A program made the position numbers and the translations under genes. Of a stretch of DNA of 6,362 nt, positions 1 to 6,333 are shown piece after piece (the stretch's first letter is position 1; each line of letters opens with the position of its first letter). The notes under the pieces were generated by a model that was given only the letters and a program-made list of their open reading frames with translations, was not told where the DNA came from and searched no databases. Source of the DNA: Planctomycetota bacterium (GTDB taxonomy: Bacteria > Planctomycetota > Phycisphaerae > SM23-33); NCBI GenBank assembly GCA_021160865.1, contig JAGHBS010000145.1, positions 1-6,362 of the forward strand, read 5' to 3'.

Positions 1-2
1 CT

Positions 3-1280
3 TTACTACGGCAAGCCAGGTCCATCGTAATACGAACCCCTGCTGATCGAACGAAAAAGAAGCAATTAATCCAGAAGGCAGAGCAGCATTTCACCATTGC
101 TGTAAGGGCATTCCCTGATGACGTCATTGTTGATTTCCTCACAGGTATTCTCGAGCTACGACACAAGAGGTATGAACGGGCTGAGATGCGATTTAGACGT
201 TGTTGTCAGTCCGAGCCTCTTGTAGCTGCATTTCACCAGGGAAGAGCACTTACCTTGATGAAATTGAATCGTCCATTGGCAGCCTTAAGTGAGTTCATGT
301 TTGTTCTAAAACTTCGTGATGATACCTTCTTATCGCTTGAAATGCTCCAAAATGCCTTGAAGGAAACGCCTGGCGCAAAACTATCAGACCCTTTATATAT
401 CGAGGCAAAGAAACTCTTGGAAAGGTATCAAGCGCCCCCAAAACCCAATCGATACAAGAGAAGGGGATTCACCTGGTTAATGCCTGCAGAAGGATGGCAA
501 AGCCGATCATGGACTTATCTTAATCCATCTCATCTTCCAAACCGTCATATTGGTATAAAGCTGCATATAGAAATAGACGAGCGTTTCAGCCTCATGAGCC
601 CGTCCTATGATCGTATTATCGCCAAGCAAGGGTTGGCTATTCCCGTCTCAAGCAATGTGCTAATCGTGGACAAAAATGCCGTTGCTGACGCAAAACTCAT
701 CTACATTCAGATTTCCCCTGAAAAAATTATACAAGGGGAAGTCATCAGGCAAAGATATCGAACCAGTTCTACTGGAAAAGTGCCCGATTTGCCGTTGGGG
801 CTAATCACTACTTCCCGAGCGAACTTCGTACCGGTTTGCCTCGCTGAACCGAGCAAAATGAAGGCTGGGGCAGATTTAACCATCTATGCTGTTAATCTGT
901 ACCGACAGATGGGCTGTAGCATCCGCACCGACTTGGCAAAGATTGTCTCTATTACCAAAGCAGGAAAACCTAAACTTGATAAGGCGCTTTTACCTGGAGA
1001 ACCGCTTGGTGCTGTCTTTATGGGCGAATCGTTGGCAGGATTACTCACAGGCAGGACAGAGGTTGAAGCAGCCGGCTGTGGAAAAAGCACTTTCATTCCA
1101 TCAGCCGACCTTGACACCTGGCTAAAGCATCGCAAATACTTCCTGCAACGGCGCAGGAGGTACACTTACTATCGTGGGCCAAAGTTAAAAGAAAACATCC
1201 CTATCCCTACGATAAAAGGAAAGGTTTTTCTCGTTCATATCCTCTCAACTGAAAAAATATCTCTTGAAAAATCTAATTGA
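3..1280 (+). CDS. TPR protein with C-terminal degenerate trypsin/HtrA-like domain (5' partial)
   Basis: The reading frame is open from the left edge to TGA at 1278-1280, giving 425 visible residues, so the true start lies upstream. The ATG at 186 is internal: the 61 codons before it continue the same helical repeat pattern and no ribosome binding site precedes it. Roughly bases 60-360 encode two to three tetratricopeptide-like helix pairs (for example GILELRHKRYERAEMRF and GRALTLMKLNRPLAALSEF), normally a protein-binding scaffold. A basic, proline-containing linker follows (PPKPNRYKRRG, about 432-464). The remaining ~260 residues are mostly beta-strand-like and laid out like an HtrA/trypsin double barrel. 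A stretch resembling the His region is at VLIVDKNAVADA (657-692), DLPL at 786-797, and a Ser-region look-alike PGEPLGAVF at 993-1019, followed by strands and FIPSADLDTWL. The His and Ser positions appear replaced, so it would be a pseudo-protease. The TPR call is fairly secure; the protease-fold call is inference. The N-terminus and any signal peptide are not visible. Confidence 0.72.
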   Translation, partial: LLRQARSIVIRTPADRTKKKQLIQKAEQHFTIAVRAFPDDVIVDFLTGILELRHKRYERAEMRFRRCCQSEPLVAAFHQGRALTLMKLNRPLAALSEFMFVLKLRDDTFLSLEMLQNALKETPGAKLSDPLYIEAKKLLERYQAPPKPNRYKRRGFTWLMPAEGWQSRSWTYLNPSHLPNRHIGIKLHIEIDERFSLMSPSYDRIIAKQGLAIPVSSNVLIVDKNAVADAKLIYIQISPEKIIQGEVIRQRYRTSSTGKVPDLPLGLITTSRANFVPVCLAEPSKMKAGADLTIYAVNLYRQMGCSIRTDLAKIVSITKAGKPKLDKALLPGEPLGAVFMGESLAGLLTGRTEVEAAGCGKSTFIPSADLDTWLKHRKYFLQRRRRYTYYRGPKLKENIPIPTIKGKVFLVHILSTEKISLEKSN

Positions 1281-1302
1281 CTTGACGCTCAAGATGTGGT
1301 TG

Positions 1303-1330
1303 TTTACTCTTATTCAAAGCCCAATATATT
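1303..1330 (+). promoter_or_regulatory. Candidate promoter of nrdR, -10 inside an AATATATT palindrome
   Basis: TTTACT (1303-1308) and TATATT (1325-1330) are separated by 16 bp and match the sigma70 hexamers at 4/6 and 5/6. Transcription would start near 1336-1338, about 110 bases before the nrdR ATG. The -10 lies inside the palindrome AATATATT (1323-1330). A competing pair, TTGACG at 1282-1287 with TACTCT at 1305-1310 (17-bp spacer), has a good -35 but a poor -10. This is a pattern match only; the host's sigma factor preference is unknown. Confidence 0.35.
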
Positions 1331-1352
1331 CGTAATTTCATGGTTACGATTG

Positions 1353-1389
1353 ACCTGTTTATCTATCTTGTCAGGATTGATAAACAGGT
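1353..1389 (+). repeat. Inverted repeat / leader hairpin upstream of nrdR
   Basis: ACCTGTTTATC (1353-1363) and GATAAACAGGT (1379-1389) are perfect 11-base reverse complements. Inside them, after one T-T mismatch, ATC (1365-1367) pairs with GAT (1375-1377), closing a loop of about seven bases. As RNA this makes 14 pairs with one internal mismatch. No T-run follows, so it is not a normal intrinsic terminator for the upstream gene. AGGAGG (1390-1395) abuts the 3' arm but lies too far from the nrdR start to act as its ribosome binding site. It could be a leader structure, a protein-binding operator or an RNA-processing or stability element; I cannot choose between these. Confidence 0.6.
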
Positions 1390-1446
1390 AGGAGGCATTG
1401 AAGAAGCGACTAACGGGCTTTTGGGCGGAGAGACGAGTGAAGTATC

Positions 1447-1974
1447 ATGCAATGCCCTTTCTGTGGCAGCCATAAGGATAAGGTTGTGGATTCCCGAAGC
1501 ACCGATGGGGGACGTTCCATCAGGCGGCGACGGCAATGCCTTTCATGCAATCGTCGATTCACCACATACGAGCGTATCGAGGAAGTCTCACGCATCACCG
1601 TGATAAAAAAGGATGGGTCGCGTGTCCCATACGATCGAGGACGCATCCTCGCAGGTCTGCAACGGGCATGCTACAAAAGACCCGTCAGCGATGAGCAGCT
1701 CCGCGAAATCGTCGATAAGACCGAAGAGAGTATCTTCAATAATTACGATAAGGAAGTGCCCACCTCGTTCATCGGCGATACCGTCAGTGAATTGCTGAAA
1801 AAAGTGGACAAAATCGCATACATACGCTTTGCCAGCGTCTATCGCGAATTCCGCGATGTCGGGGAACTTATCGAAGAAGCACAACAAGCACGCAACAGCC
1901 CTGATGAAACACCCGGACAAGGGGTACTTTTCGAGAACAATCGAAAAACTAATCAAAATAAGAAGCGAAAATGA
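1447..1974 (+). CDS. nrdR: Transcriptional repressor NrdR
   Basis: NrdR is a cytoplasmic repressor that senses ATP/dATP and turns down ribonucleotide reductase genes by binding paired NrdR boxes. The N-terminus carries the diagnostic zinc ribbon: MQCPFC at residues 1-6 (Cys3, Cys6), the basic RRRRQCLSCNRRFTTYER segment with Cys31 and Cys34, and the VVDSR motif between. Residues about 49-139 form the ATP-cone, beginning VIKKDGSRVPYDRGRI and ending near IAYIRFASVYREF. The family is usually about 150-160 residues; this one has 175 because of a polar, lysine-rich tail (ending KKRK) after the cone. ATG 1447 is the only reasonable start because an in-frame TGA lies at 1438-1440. The ribosome binding site is weak (GAGTGA, 1435-1440). 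The stop overlaps the next gene's start by four bases. No ribonucleotide reductase gene is visible, so its targets lie elsewhere. Identification is very secure. Confidence 0.97.
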   Translation: MQCPFCGSHKDKVVDSRSTDGGRSIRRRRQCLSCNRRFTTYERIEEVSRITVIKKDGSRVPYDRGRILAGLQRACYKRPVSDEQLREIVDKTEESIFNNYDKEVPTSFIGDTVSELLKKVDKIAYIRFASVYREFRDVGELIEEAQQARNSPDETPGQGVLFENNRKTNQNKKRK

Positions 1975-3686
1975 CGGCAACAATGAAAGACATGATCTTC
2001 GGAACAATCGGTGGTCTTGCACTGTTCCTTTTCGGTATGGGGCTTTTATCAGAAGGGTTGAAAAAAATCGCAGGCAATCGACTAAGAAGCCTGCTCGAAA
2101 AACTCACAAAACATCGTATCGTTGCGCTGCTCATCGGGGCAGCAGTAACGTGCATCGTTCAATCAAGTTCCGTGACTACTGTTACCGTCGTCGGACTGGT
2201 CAACGCAGGCTTGCTCGCCTTGCGACAGGCAATCTGCGTCGTGCTCGGTGCAAATATCGGCACGACCTTTACTGCCTGGCTGGTCTCAATAATGTCCGTC
2301 TTCAAGATAACGCATTATGCCTTACCGGCGGTAGCAGTTGGACTCGGATTGCAGCTATTTAGCAAGCGACAACGGAATAAGTATTATGGGCAGATCATTC
2401 TCGGGTTTGGAATACTGTTCCTCGGCTTGTCATTTATGAAAGAGGCCTTTAGCCCACTGAGGCACGACCCTAATGTACAAAAGATGCTCATTGCCGTCGG
2501 GCATAACCCCATCCTGGCTGTGCTGGTCGGTGCAGCATTGACGATGATCATCCAGAGCAGTTCAGCCTCCATTGCTATGATACAGGTACTTGCGTTTTCT
2601 GGAGCATTCGGTACCGATTGGACGGTTGCATTCAGTGCCACCATTCCCTTTGTTCTTGGCGATAACATCGGCACGACGATTACCGCCCAGATTGCTGCTC
2701 TGAGGACAAATATGGCAGGCAAACGTACTGCAATGGCACATACCATGTTCAATGTCATCGGCGTGGCAATTATCCTGCCATTGGTTTACCTGGGCTGGTT
2801 TCAGAAACTCATCATGTTCATTACACCAGCCAGACTAACCCAGAACACCGTGATGATGTATATCGCAGTAGCACATAGTACATTCAACGTGGTCAATTCG
2901 ATGCTCTTCTTACCGATTGTATCGGTGCTGGAAAAGATTGTGACGCTTATCCTGCCTGTAAAGGATAGCGAACTTGAAATGCGCCCTGTTACACTTGAGC
3001 GAAATCTACTCGATACGCCTCCGGTGGCAATGGACCAGGCGAGGAGAGAACTGGCTCATATGGCAGAAACTGCAAAAAGCGCTTTAGAAGACGCAGTAGT
3101 CGCCATACGAAAGGACGATCGAAGCAAAATCACAAAGGTGCTGGAAAAGGAAGACGTTGTCGATCAATTCCAGACCGAGATTACTCGATATCTCGCTGAA
3201 TTATCTCAACGAACGCTACCAGCTGATATAGCCAACAAATTGCCCGTCCTGCTTCACGCCGTCAATGATGTTGAGCGAATTAGCGATCACGCAGTTAATA
3301 TCACGGAGGCTGCCACACGCAAAATTGATCAGAAATATCGCTTCAGTCCCGCAGCTACCGAGGAAATAGATAAAATCACACAGGAAGTAAGGGAGATGTT
3401 CTCGGATATCCTCCTTGCTATCCGCAATGACAATATCGAAGCTGCCAAACGAGCGCTGGAGCATGAAAACACGATAAACCGCATGCAGATGGACTTCCGA
3501 AAAAGTCATACTCGTCGGCTTGGTGAGGGGACCTGCTCGCCGATGGCCGGGCTTCTCTTTATCGATTTCGTCGATAATATGGAAAAAATTGGCGACCATC
3601 TCACCAATATCGCCCAAAGCGTAATTGGCGGACTTCAATGGGATGGTATGAGCATTCCAGAAGTACTTCCCTCTGCGACGAGTTAA
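1971..3686 (+). CDS. Na+/phosphate cotransporter family protein with C-terminal PhoU-like domain
   Basis: This is an inner-membrane protein of the NptA/YjbB type (Na/Pi-cotransporter, SLC34-like), expected to move inorganic phosphate with sodium. The 571 residues start with a hydrophobic helix (about 10-28). Two inverted-repeat transport units follow, each with the QSSS signature: IVQSSS at 62-67 and IIQSSS at 193-198. Each is followed by a GxNIGTT motif, GANIGTT at 93-99 and GDNIGTT at 230-236. Further membrane segments run to about residue 330. Residues about 350-555 are charged and helical, with two PhoU-type signatures, DVERISDHAVNI (433-444) and DNMEKIGDHLTNI (535-547). This is the family's usual cytoplasmic regulatory domain. 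The start ATG sits inside the nrdR stop (ATGA), implying translational coupling; ATG at 1983 or 1992 are possible later starts. Direction of phosphate movement (uptake or, as proposed for YjbB, export) cannot be read from sequence. Confidence 0.94.
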   Translation: MTATMKDMIFGTIGGLALFLFGMGLLSEGLKKIAGNRLRSLLEKLTKHRIVALLIGAAVTCIVQSSSVTTVTVVGLVNAGLLALRQAICVVLGANIGTTFTAWLVSIMSVFKITHYALPAVAVGLGLQLFSKRQRNKYYGQIILGFGILFLGLSFMKEAFSPLRHDPNVQKMLIAVGHNPILAVLVGAALTMIIQSSSASIAMIQVLAFSGAFGTDWTVAFSATIPFVLGDNIGTTITAQIAALRTNMAGKRTAMAHTMFNVIGVAIILPLVYLGWFQKLIMFITPARLTQNTVMMYIAVAHSTFNVVNSMLFLPIVSVLEKIVTLILPVKDSELEMRPVTLERNLLDTPPVAMDQARRELAHMAETAKSALEDAVVAIRKDDRSKITKVLEKEDVVDQFQTEITRYLAELSQRTLPADIANKLPVLLHAVNDVERISDHAVNITEAATRKIDQKYRFSPAATEEIDKITQEVREMFSDILLAIRNDNIEAAKRALEHENTINRMQMDFRKSHTRRLGEGTCSPMAGLLFIDFVDNMEKIGDHLTNIAQSVIGGLQWDGMSIPEVLPSATS

Positions 3687-3694
3687 TAAAATCA

Positions 3695-3723
3695 TTGACA
3701 GGATAGCCTTGCTCGATTAGCAT
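3695..3723 (+). promoter_or_regulatory. Candidate sigma70-type promoter of guaB
   Basis: TTGACA (3695-3700) is a perfect -35 hexamer, followed after exactly 17 bp by TAGCAT (3718-3723), 4/6 to the -10 consensus. It begins nine bases after the stop of the upstream transporter gene. Transcription would start near 3730, leaving a leader of about 70 bases. Spacing and position make this the best promoter match in the window, but it is unproven. Confidence 0.5.
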
Positions 3724-3754
3724 TCCACCACAACCCACAACCTTATGAATGAGA

Positions 3755-3763
3755 TGTGATAAT
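3755..3763 (+). promoter_or_regulatory. Alternative extended -10 promoter element for guaB
   Basis: TGTGATAAT contains the TGn extension (3755-3757) and GATAAT (3758-3763), 5/6 to the consensus -10. I see no good -35 at the right distance, which extended -10 promoters can do without. A start near 3770 would give a leader of about 30 bases. It could act with, or instead of, the promoter at 3695-3723. Confidence 0.35.
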
Positions 3764-3789
3764 TTCAATGTAGCATATCTAATTTGGGA

Positions 3790-3796
3790 AAGAGGA
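3790..3796 (+). promoter_or_regulatory. Ribosome binding site deciding the guaB start
   Basis: AAGAGGA ends five bases before GTG 3802, a normal Shine-Dalgarno spacing. It lies inside the longer reading frame that begins at TTG 3784, which has no purine-rich site upstream. This is the main reason to prefer GTG 3802. Confidence 0.65.
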
Positions 3797-3801
3797 TAGC
3801 C

Positions 3802-5262
3802 GTGGAAAAGATAACGGGCGACGGTATTACATTCGACGATGTCCTTCTAATACCAGCAAGGTCTGACGTGATACCACGGGATGTTGACACTTCAACGAAC
3901 CTGACAAGAAATATCCGTTTGAACATTCCGTTGGTATCTGCTCCGATGGATACGGTCACCGAGGCAGCCCTTGCCATTGCATTAGCTCAGGCAGGGGGAA
4001 TTGGCATCATCCACAAGAACATGTCTATCGAAGCCCAGGCAAGAGAAGTCGAAAAGGTCAAACGTTCGGAAAATGGCATTATCGTTGACCCCGTCACGCT
4101 TCCACCTGATGCTTCGACCGCGGTAGCCCGACAGAAAATGCTCGAACACAATGTTTCAGGGTTTCCCGTCGTCGAAAAGGATGGGACGGTCGTAGGCATC
4201 CTGACAAGGCGGGATATGAAGTTCATCAGCGAAGATAGACCCATCCACGAGGTCATGACCAGTAAGAACCTTATAACTGCTCCCCCCGAAACGACGCTTG
4301 AAGAAGCAGAAAAAATCCTCAGTAAGCACAAGATTGAAAAACTCCTGCTGGTGGACGAGAAGGGCAAATTGGCTGGGATGATTACCATGCGGGATATCGA
4401 ACGACTTCGGCAATTCCCGCAAAGTTGCAAGGATGAAAGAGGCAGATTGCGCGTAGGAGCCGCTGTAGGCGTCCACGATGATGAACGTGTGGAAAAATTG
4501 ATAGCCGCTGATGTGGATGTAATTGTCGTCGATACCGCTCCCGGACATAGCGAAAACGTCATACGAACCGTCGAGAAGATTAAATCCAATTACGATATCG
4601 AGGTTATTGCAGGTAATGTAGCGACGGCGGAAGGTACTGCCGATCTCATCGCTGCTGGTGCCGATGCGGTAAAGGTAGGCATCGGGCCCGGCTCGATATG
4701 CACCACGCGGGTCGTCTCAGGTGTGGGCGTACCGCAGATTACCGCTATCTTCGACTGCACACGGGTAGCAGAGAAAAAAGGCATACCCATAATCGCAGAT
4801 GGTGGGATACGTCATAGCGGCGACATCACCAAGGCAATCGCTGCCGGTGCCTCAGCGGTGATGATGGGAAGCCTCTTTGCAGGTCTCGACGAAAGCCCTG
4901 GCGAAACCATCATTTACAAGGGCAGACGATTCAAGGTCTATCGTGGAATGGGCTCGCTTGGTGCGATGGTTTCAGGCTCAGCCGAGCGATACGGCCAGAC
5001 AAGCAGAGAAAAACTCGTCCCAGAAGGCGTCGAAGGACGTGTACCATACCGCGGTCCACTAAACGAGTTCGTCTATCAACTCGTCGGCGGCCTGCGGGGC
5101 GGTATGGGATACTGCGGTGCAAAAACTATCGAGGAATTACGCAAAAAGGCACGCTTCATCCGCATCAGCCACGCATCTTTAATCGAATCGCACCCGCACG
5201 ACATCACCATAACCCATGAAGCCCCTAATTACTCCATTGAGCAGGAAAATCAGACAGAGTAA
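3802..5262 (+). CDS. guaB: IMP dehydrogenase
   Basis: IMP dehydrogenase oxidises IMP to XMP with NAD+, the committed step of guanine nucleotide synthesis; it is a cytoplasmic tetramer. Starting at GTG 3802 the protein has 486 residues, the usual bacterial length, and begins EKITGDGITFDDVLLIPA as family members do. A TTG at 3784 would add six residues but lacks a ribosome binding site. A barrel segment (SAPMDTVTEAALA, GGIGIIHKNM) is interrupted by a CBS pair at about 96-205, each CBS unit ending with a TRRD or TMRD motif. The barrel resumes with IAGNVAT and the catalytic loop GPGSICTTRVVSGVGVPQ, nucleophile Cys300. The IMP-binding DGGIRHSGD, YRGMGSLGAM, the mobile flap EGVEGRVPYRG and a C-terminal ESHPHDITITHEAPNY follow. 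One oddity is TAPGHS at about 245-250, where TAHGHS is typical. It has its own promoter candidates and is followed after 17 bp by a glycosidase gene. Confidence 0.97.
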   Translation: MEKITGDGITFDDVLLIPARSDVIPRDVDTSTNLTRNIRLNIPLVSAPMDTVTEAALAIALAQAGGIGIIHKNMSIEAQAREVEKVKRSENGIIVDPVTLPPDASTAVARQKMLEHNVSGFPVVEKDGTVVGILTRRDMKFISEDRPIHEVMTSKNLITAPPETTLEEAEKILSKHKIEKLLLVDEKGKLAGMITMRDIERLRQFPQSCKDERGRLRVGAAVGVHDDERVEKLIAADVDVIVVDTAPGHSENVIRTVEKIKSNYDIEVIAGNVATAEGTADLIAAGADAVKVGIGPGSICTTRVVSGVGVPQITAIFDCTRVAEKKGIPIIADGGIRHSGDITKAIAAGASAVMMGSLFAGLDESPGETIIYKGRRFKVYRGMGSLGAMVSGSAERYGQTSREKLVPEGVEGRVPYRGPLNEFVYQLVGGLRGGMGYCGAKTIEELRKKARFIRISHASLIESHPHDITITHEAPNYSIEQENQTE

Positions 5263-5279
5263 AATGGCTAAAAGTACCA

Positions 5280-6254
5280 ATGCTATTTAAATATAAAAAT
5301 CCTATCTATAGCCTGGCGATTGAGGCTATCCGTGATTGTCAGATAACCAAAGTTGATGACATCTATTACCTTACCGGCACCAGCCCGCCGTTCTGGGAAG
5401 GTCCCAATCCGGGTGTCAAACTGTACTCCTCAAAAAACTTACTAAACTGGAAATTTGAAAACTTGCTTATCGACCGTGCCAAACTCGCACCGAACGTCTG
5501 GTATTACGACAGGTTCTGGGCACCGGAAATCCATCACGCCCACGGGCGATTCTGGCTGACCTTCAACTGTCGCAACGAAACTGCCGAGCCCCCCTTTCCC
5601 CATTCGACCGGACTGGCAGTTGCCGATAGCATCACCGGACCTTATGAAATCCTCACGCACGATAAGCCCCTCATCGAACGAACCAACGATGCAACGCTAT
5701 TCACCGACGATGATGGCAAGACATACATCTATTTCGTTGGCTGCTGTCTTACCGGAAGTGATTACATAATGGGCTGGGAGATAGACTTAGAGGCCTGCGA
5801 ACTTCTTGGAGATGCCTTTGTGTGCTTGAAAAAGATCAGGCAAATGGGGCACTGGGAAAGAGCAGGAATCGAAGCCCCGTTCGTAATCAAGCGGGATGGC
5901 ATCTACTATATGTTCTACTCCGGCTGGGCAAGAGGATACGAAGTAGGCTATGCAACTGCCTCACACCCTAAAGGACCCTGGAAAAGATACGAAGGCAATC
6001 CAATATTCGGCGCACAGGACAAGGATGCCTGTGAAAAATTCGGTGGAAAGTTCACGGGCAATCCGCCTGGCTGCCCTTACGTAGCCGCTGGACATAACGC
6101 CATCTTCACAGGTCCCGATGGCCGCGATTGGCTCGTCTGCCATTATCAGGAAAAGGGGAAGCCCGAAACGCTCGGCTTCGATCCAATCTGGATTGAAAAC
6201 GGCATCATCAAGACCAACGGGCCTACCTGGACAGAACAAATTATCACCGTTTGA
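5280..6254 (+). CDS. Glycoside hydrolase family 43-type protein, probably intracellular
   Basis: This looks like a five-bladed beta-propeller glycosidase of family 43 (arabinofuranosidase/xylosidase-type), 324 residues, essentially one catalytic domain. Blade-type strands recur: QITKVDDIYYLTGT, GRFWLTFN, DGKTYIYF, DGIYYMFYSG and GRDWLVCHY. The expected catalytic trio can be assigned: Asp19 in IRDCQI as base, Asp137 in NDATLFTDDDG as pKa modulator, and Glu198 in GIEAPFVIKRDG as acid. Two further family landmarks are RFWAPEIHH (78-86) and AGHNAIFTGPDG (270-281). There is no signal peptide, lipobox or membrane segment, and nine cysteines are spread through the chain. Both suggest the reducing cytoplasm and action on imported oligosaccharides. 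ATG 5280 is the only start after the in-frame TGA at 5238-5240, and its ribosome binding site is weak. The 17-bp gap to guaB suggests read-through. The substrate cannot be predicted, and the related GH32/62/68/117 propellers are alternatives. Confidence 0.85.
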   Translation: MLFKYKNPIYSLAIEAIRDCQITKVDDIYYLTGTSPPFWEGPNPGVKLYSSKNLLNWKFENLLIDRAKLAPNVWYYDRFWAPEIHHAHGRFWLTFNCRNETAEPPFPHSTGLAVADSITGPYEILTHDKPLIERTNDATLFTDDDGKTYIYFVGCCLTGSDYIMGWEIDLEACELLGDAFVCLKKIRQMGHWERAGIEAPFVIKRDGIYYMFYSGWARGYEVGYATASHPKGPWKRYEGNPIFGAQDKDACEKFGGKFTGNPPGCPYVAAGHNAIFTGPDGRDWLVCHYQEKGKPETLGFDPIWIENGIIKTNGPTWTEQIITV

Positions 6255-6333
6255 CTTTTAGCAGGAAAAAGCCAGAAAAACTTCTTGCTTCAGCTGGAAT
6301 ACATGGGAATTTCTCTTTTTCTGAAAGAAACAC

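Noticed and set aside
1062..1094. GCGKST in the first gene looks like a Walker A nucleotide-binding loop.
   Set aside because: The required first glycine of GxxxxGK[ST] is a glutamate here. There is no Walker B or other ATPase motif, and the surroundings fit a beta-rich domain.
1340..1603. A 87-codon + strand frame overlapping the nrdR leader and start.
   Set aside because: It runs out of frame through the clear nrdR coding region, has no family resemblance and contains the leader hairpin; it is a chance frame.
1829..2362. A 177-codon + strand frame spanning the nrdR/transporter junction.
   Set aside because: It overlaps two confidently identified genes in another frame and has an arginine-rich, low-information composition typical of a shadow.
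2250..2680. Near-repeat of atcggcacgac around 2257 and 2667.
   Set aside because: It reflects the two GxNIGTT motifs of the transporter's internal duplication, not a DNA-level repeat.
3700..3801. A 9-base direct repeat AGGATAGCC at 3700-3708 and 3793-3801.
   Set aside because: One copy is explained by the promoter spacer and the other by the ribosome binding site region; two 9-mers in such a window can arise by chance, and there is no third copy.
3987..4589. A 200-codon minus-strand frame inside guaB.
   Set aside because: It lies wholly antisense to guaB; its Ser/Thr-rich composition is that expected from reading a conserved gene backwards.
5264..5290. An eight-codon ATG frame between guaB and the glycosidase gene.
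   Set aside because: It is too short, has no ribosome binding site of note and overlaps the next gene's start; there is no support for it as a leader peptide.
6255..6333. Short A/T-rich self-complementary segments after the glycosidase gene (for example TCTTT and AAAGA) as a terminator.
   Set aside because: The stem is only five A/T-rich pairs with no GC core and no proper T-run directly after it.
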